Positions 7,013-10,029 of a stretch of 10,029 nucleotides of DNA are shown here, piece after piece. Under the pieces are notes generated by a model. It was not told the DNA's origin. It saw only the letters and a program-made list of their open reading frames with translations, and did not search any database. The translations under genes were made by a program, and so were the position numbers. Position 1 is the first letter of the stretch; each line of letters opens with the position of its first letter. The stretch spans positions 1 to 10,029 of the forward strand of contig PFUQ01000167.1 in the NCBI GenBank assembly GCA_002790175.1, given 5' to 3'. The DNA comes from Flavobacteriales bacterium CG_4_9_14_3_um_filter_32_8 (GTDB lineage Bacteria; Bacteroidota; Bacteroidia; Flavobacteriales_E; Vicingaceae).

Positions 7013-7662
7013 TATTCTTTTAATCCAAAAGCTAAATCGCCTGCATCTCCTAGACCTGGAACAATATAAGATTGAGCAGTCAATTCATCATCAATAGCAC
7101 CAACCCATAAGGTGGTATTCTCAGGCATATTTTTTTTAATATATTCAATTCCTTGAACACTGGCTATCAAAGTAACTAAATGCAACTTTTTTGGTTTTCC
7201 TTTTTCTAATAATGATTGGTAAGCAACAACTATAGAAGAACCAGAAGCAAGCATAGGATCTGATAAAATAACTGTTTTGTTAGCGATACTTGGGCTAGCT
7301 AAATATTCTGCTTCAATAATGAATGTTCCGTCTTTACGATGCTTCCTATAGGCTGAGATAAAAGCATTTTCAGCATTATCAAAGAAATTTAATAGTCCTT
7401 GATGCAAGGGTAATCCTGCTCTTAAAATGGTTGAAAGCACAGGTTGTTCATCTAATAAATTAATTTCTGAGGTGCCTAAAGGAGTTACGATTGCTTTTTT
7501 TGAAAATGAAAAAGTTTTACTGATTTCGTAGGCAAATATTTCACCCATTCGTTCACAATTTTTTCTAAATCGCATTTTATCATTTTGGACGTCAACATTC
7601 CTAATTTCAGAGATAAATTGATTAAAAATAGAATTAGTTGTTCCTAGGTTAATTATTTCCAT
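7012..7662 (-). CDS. upp: Uracil phosphoribosyltransferase
   Basis: A 216-aa cytoplasmic salvage enzyme that joins uracil and PRPP to give UMP. The PRPP-binding loop is SDPMLASGSS (134-143), close to the family DPMLATG. STILRAGLP (77-85) is the conserved early motif. The uracil-recognition segment YIVPGLGDAGD lies at 199-209 and ends in LAFG, where many orthologues have an arginine (GDR.FG). Length is normal. The ATG at 7662 is one nucleotide after the stop of the upstream deacetylase-like gene (TAAATG), and the upp stop overlaps the start of the membrane-protein gene. This points to a coupled operon rather than an independently regulated upp. The identification is secure; regulation is not visible. 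Confidence 0.95.
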   Translation of the reverse strand: MEIINLGTTNSIFNQFISEIRNVDVQNDKMRFRKNCERMGEIFAYEISKTFSFSKKAIVTPLGTSEINLLDEQPVLSTILRAGLPLHQGLLNFFDNAENAFISAYRKHRKDGTFIIEAEYLASPSIANKTVILSDPMLASGSSIVVAYQSLLEKGKPKKLHLVTLIASVQGIEYIKKNMPENTTLWVGAIDDELTAQSYIVPGLGDAGDLAFGLKE

Positions 7663-7663
7663 T

Positions 7664-8968
7664 TTATTTATTATTTAATGATTCATTAAGCATTTGTTCA
7701 TAAACTTTTTTCCAGCCCTCCCATATTCCTTCATCAGATAGAGATTCATTATGCCAAACACTTATAAAAGTACCATTAACATCTTTAACTTTTTGTATGA
7801 ATTCTTTTATTTGAGTAGTGGCTATTTCTGGCGAAGATTTTTCATAATATTGAAAAGTAGCATCCATTAATGTAAAAGGGTATAGTTTGAGTTTTGTTTC
7901 TACCTCGGTATCAATATCATAAAAGTAAAAAGGATTACAAATACTTGCTCTGAAGCCATTTTTTTCTGAATAACCTAAGGTATAATCAGCTTGAATATTG
8001 TTATCGATTAAATGGCGATAGGTATTTGGAAAGTTTAATTTCAGAAAATGCTGCCTGCTTTTTGTAGTTTTTCTATGAGTTATATTTTGAAGCCTTCTTA
8101 TTTCTGTTGAAAGCGTTTTTAAGTTATAATTTGAGGCATGGGAGGGGTGGATTCCAACTTCATAATAATCGGAAATAGATTTAATTAAGGAGATAAAAGT
8201 TTTATTTTTTACAGGAATATTTTTATCATTTAAGCCATAATCACCTAATAAAAAAAAATAGATTGGAGAAGTATTGTATTTTTTATGAATTTCATGTTGG
8301 TAATTAAAAGTATCATAAGGGTCGGGTAGTTGACCTAAAATTACTTTTAATCGTTTCATAAAATTATGTTCTTTTAAAAGAGATTTTAATAACCCTCCTG
8401 TTATTCTAATAAACCCTTTATGTCGATATGCGTAGGCATTATCAATATCTATTGTTGGAATAAATTTAAAGGTTCTTTTTTTAAATTTAAAATTTGGATA
8501 ATGGGTTTCTACTTTTTTTTCTATTGCGTTAATCCAATAATTTACTACTGGAGTAGCTAAAAAATTATTTTGAAAAGCTAAACTTTCTGATGCTAAAAAT
8601 CGTTCATCTTTATCATTAATATGTGGTAAATATTCTTCGTATCTACTTATTAAATAAAAACTTGCAGCAAAAGGATCGAAAGGGAATTGGGAATCTTTTC
8701 CGACTTTAAAAAAACACGTATTGCCTTCAAACTCAAAAATGGTAATAGTTTGTTCTTTTATTCCTGTTTCAAAAAGTAGTGGTGAACTCTGAAAAAATAA
8801 ACCAGAATTTAATGGAGTAGTGGAGTAGTTAATTTTTACATTTTCTGAATTCTCGAACGCTTCAATTCTATTGGTAAATGCAACATTAACTTGAAGTATA
8901 TCTAAAAAAATAGTTTTAAAGATATAGTTAAGGCGAGGTGTTATTTTATGAGAATAGATTAAAATCAA
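7664..8968 (-). CDS. Polysaccharide-deacetylase-like protein (DUF7033 type)
   Basis: A 434-aa protein of the Bacteroidota family with an N-terminal DUF7033 region (about 1-150) and a C-terminal NodB-like deacetylase region. Candidate metal and catalytic residues are D174 and D176 in PTIDID, H274 and H277 in GIHPSH, R305/H307 in SRQHF and H406 in SVWHNES, in the order expected for carbohydrate esterase family 4-like folds. No signal peptide is seen, so it would act in the cytoplasm, perhaps on a surface-glycan precursor; the substrate is unknown. The start is a TTG at 8968. It is chosen because LILIYSHKITPR aligns with the usual MLLIYTxKITPR beginning of this family and no ATG lies upstream in frame before the radC stop. 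It starts 14 nt after radC and ends 1 nt before upp. Confidence 0.85.
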   Translation of the reverse strand: MILIYSHKITPRLNYIFKTIFLDILQVNVAFTNRIEAFENSENVKINYSTTPLNSGLFFQSSPLLFETGIKEQTITIFEFEGNTCFFKVGKDSQFPFDPFAASFYLISRYEEYLPHINDKDERFLASESLAFQNNFLATPVVNYWINAIEKKVETHYPNFKFKKRTFKFIPTIDIDNAYAYRHKGFIRITGGLLKSLLKEHNFMKRLKVILGQLPDPYDTFNYQHEIHKKYNTSPIYFFLLGDYGLNDKNIPVKNKTFISLIKSISDYYEVGIHPSHASNYNLKTLSTEIRRLQNITHRKTTKSRQHFLKLNFPNTYRHLIDNNIQADYTLGYSEKNGFRASICNPFYFYDIDTEVETKLKLYPFTLMDATFQYYEKSSPEIATTQIKEFIQKVKDVNGTFISVWHNESLSDEGIWEGWKKVYEQMLNESLNNK

Positions 8969-8982
8969 TTTTTTATTGTAAG

Positions 8983-9675
8983 TTAAAGAATTCCTTCGTC
9001 TGCAAAGCTATAATATTTTTTTTCTCCAATGATGATATGATCTATAACTGGTGTATCTATTAAAATACCTGTTTCTTTAATTTTTTTAGTTAATTTCATG
9101 TCCTCATTACTAGGGTTTATACTTCCTGATGGATGGTTGTGGAATAAAACAATTGACGAGGCTAATTGCTCAATGGCATGTTTAAATATGATTTTTATAT
9201 CAGCAACTGTTCCATTTATCCCTCCTTTACTTATATTTTCTTTTTTTAAGATTTCATTTTTTCTATTAAGGTAAACGACCCAAAATTCCTCGTGCGGTAA
9301 ATCGCTTAATACATTTTGCATAATAGCATAGGCATCATTGCTCGATTTTATAGTTTCTTTTTTTTCCACTTCTGTATCTTTCCTTCTTCTACCTAATTCA
9401 AGAGCTGCTATAATACTTATTGCTTTGGCTCCGCCAATTCCATTAAATTTTGTAAAATCACTAATAGTTAGTTTTCCAAGTTTATTTAAATCATTATTAA
9501 TGGAGGATAAAATTTTTTTTGACAATTGAACGGCAGTTTCTTTTCTACTCCCAGAACCTATTAATATTGCAACTAATTCGGCATCTGATAAGGAATTTCT
9601 ACCTTTTAACATTAATTTTTCACGAGGTCTATCTTCTTCCGCCCATGATTTTATATTAAAATTTTCTTTGTACAT
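8983..9675 (-). CDS. radC: RadC-family JAMM domain protein
   Basis: A 230-aa protein with a helix-hairpin-helix-like N-terminal part (FNGIGGAKAISIIAALELG, about 77-95) and a C-terminal JAMM/MPN+ domain. The metalloprotease-type motif is complete: H179-N-H181 followed by S189 and D192, with E130 as the probable catalytic glutamate. Despite its name, a DNA-repair role is not established for the family, and its activity is unknown. The ATG at 9675 gives the usual N-terminus, with RPREKLMLKG at 16-25. It is the first gene of the four-gene run and begins 17 nt after the T-run of the terminator of the preceding gene, so its promoter must lie in or overlap that short interval. The sequence TATTTTTA (9691-9684, - strand) is a weak -7 candidate. 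Confidence 0.93.
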   Translation of the reverse strand: MYKENFNIKSWAEEDRPREKLMLKGRNSLSDAELVAILIGSGSRKETAVQLSKKILSSINNDLNKLGKLTISDFTKFNGIGGAKAISIIAALELGRRRKDTEVEKKETIKSSNDAYAIMQNVLSDLPHEEFWVVYLNRKNEILKKENISKGGINGTVADIKIIFKHAIEQLASSIVLFHNHPSGSINPSNEDMKLTKKIKETGILIDTPVIDHIIIGEKKYYSFADEGIL

Positions 9676-9692
9676 ATTAGCTATAAAAATAC

Positions 9693-9729
9693 AAAAAAAA
9701 AGGGAAGCTTAATAGTTAAGCTTCCCTTT
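9693..9729 (-). terminator. Intrinsic terminator of the DUF3467 gene
   Basis: Read on the - strand, AAAGGGAAGCTTAA (9729-9716) pairs perfectly with TTAAGCTTCCCTTT (9712-9699) around a 3-nt loop. This 14-bp stem runs directly into nine consecutive Ts (9701-9693). It sits 19 nt after the DUF3467 stop. The hairpin separates that gene from radC, so radC needs its own promoter or read-through. Confidence 0.9.
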
Positions 9730-9748
9730 AAAGAAAATTAAAAATTTA

Positions 9749-10029
9749 TTAAGCCTCTGCAGTTGGCCCACCAAAATTCATTGGTATTCCACTAGGTCCA
9801 AGGTCTTTAATCTTACCATGCACGGCTTCATATTTTTGGATGTTGTCTTGAAGAGCAATAACCAACCTTTTAGCATGTTCAGGAGTCATTAAGATTCTAG
9901 ATTTAACTTTAGCTTTAGGCATGCCTGGCATTACTTTAATAAAATCAATTACAAATTCAGAATTAGAATGACTAATAATTGCCAAGTTAGAATAAATACC
10001 CTCAGCTATTTCTTCAGTTAATTCGATAT
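9749..10029 (-). CDS. DUF3467 family protein, 5' end beyond window
   Basis: The frame stays open to the right edge, giving 92 visible residues. The upstream part reads IELTEEIAEGIYSN before LAIISHSNSEFVIDF, which is the typical beginning of DUF3467 proteins (about 100 aa). The gene is therefore partial here; the TTG at 9985-9983 is an internal leucine codon, not the start. The conserved core includes PGMPKAKVKSRILMTPEHAK and the end is MNFGGPTAEA. It is small, soluble and of unknown function. In many Bacteroidota it is encoded near the RNA polymerase beta genes; whether that holds here is outside the window. Confidence 0.9.
   Translation of the reverse strand, partial: IELTEEIAEGIYSNLAIISHSNSEFVIDFIKVMPGMPKAKVKSRILMTPEHAKRLVIALQDNIQKYEAVHGKIKDLGPSGIPMNFGGPTAEA

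Noticed and set aside
9338..9529. Open frame on the + strand within radC, and similar frames opposite pabB and the patatin gene
   Set aside because: They overlap well-supported genes on the other strand and show no family resemblance or start context.
9983..9985. TTG as the start of the DUF3467 gene
   Set aside because: The frame continues to the window edge with conserved family residues, so this leucine is internal.

Overview
The window is AT-rich DNA from a member of the Bacteroidota, most likely a flavobacterium-like lineage. The reasons are: promoter -7 boxes of the TAnnTTTG type directly before two genes, no clear Shine-Dalgarno sequences, and gene families typical of that phylum (DUF3467 protein, DUF7033/polysaccharide-deacetylase-like protein, patatin fused to an outer-membrane barrel). 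Genus cannot be decided from the sequence alone.

Left part, + strand (1-4160). A duplicated promoter unit (1-54) leads straight into an AAA ATPase with a C-terminal DUF4143 region (55-1407). A short intergenic region with two related palindromes (about 1458-1524) follows. Next come pabB (aminodeoxychorismate synthase component I, GTG start at 1547) and tilS (tRNA-Ile lysidine synthetase, 2847-4160), which probably share a transcript. The last codons of pabB lie in a GC-richer, hairpin-forming stretch that looks like a degraded dispersed repeat.

Middle, + strand (about 4240-6535). A patatin-POTRA-beta-barrel protein, a probable surface or self-exported phospholipase similar in layout to type Vd autotransporters. 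Its signal peptide is encoded in frame but has no ATG, GTG or TTG before it. Either an ATT codon at 4247 starts the protein, or the gene carries a 5' point change or one-base indel. It converges with the next gene at a 3-base gap.

Right part, - strand (10029 down to 6539). A DUF3467 gene whose 5' end lies outside the window ends at a strong intrinsic terminator (9693-9729). It is followed by a compact four-gene run: radC, a DUF7033 polysaccharide-deacetylase-like protein, upp (uracil phosphoribosyltransferase) and a small four-helix membrane protein. The junctions are 14 nt, 1 nt and a 1-nt TAATG overlap, so this is very likely one operon with translational coupling. The operon mixes a JAMM-domain protein, an envelope-carbohydrate-type enzyme, pyrimidine salvage and an unrecognised membrane protein.

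I see no rRNA, tRNA, CRISPR array, transposase or phage gene, and no gene-free stretch over 300 bases. I found no convincing new multi-gene system. The best leads are the missing start codon of the patatin gene, the duplicated promoter with a predicted leaderless start, the paired palindromes, and the membrane protein coupled to upp.
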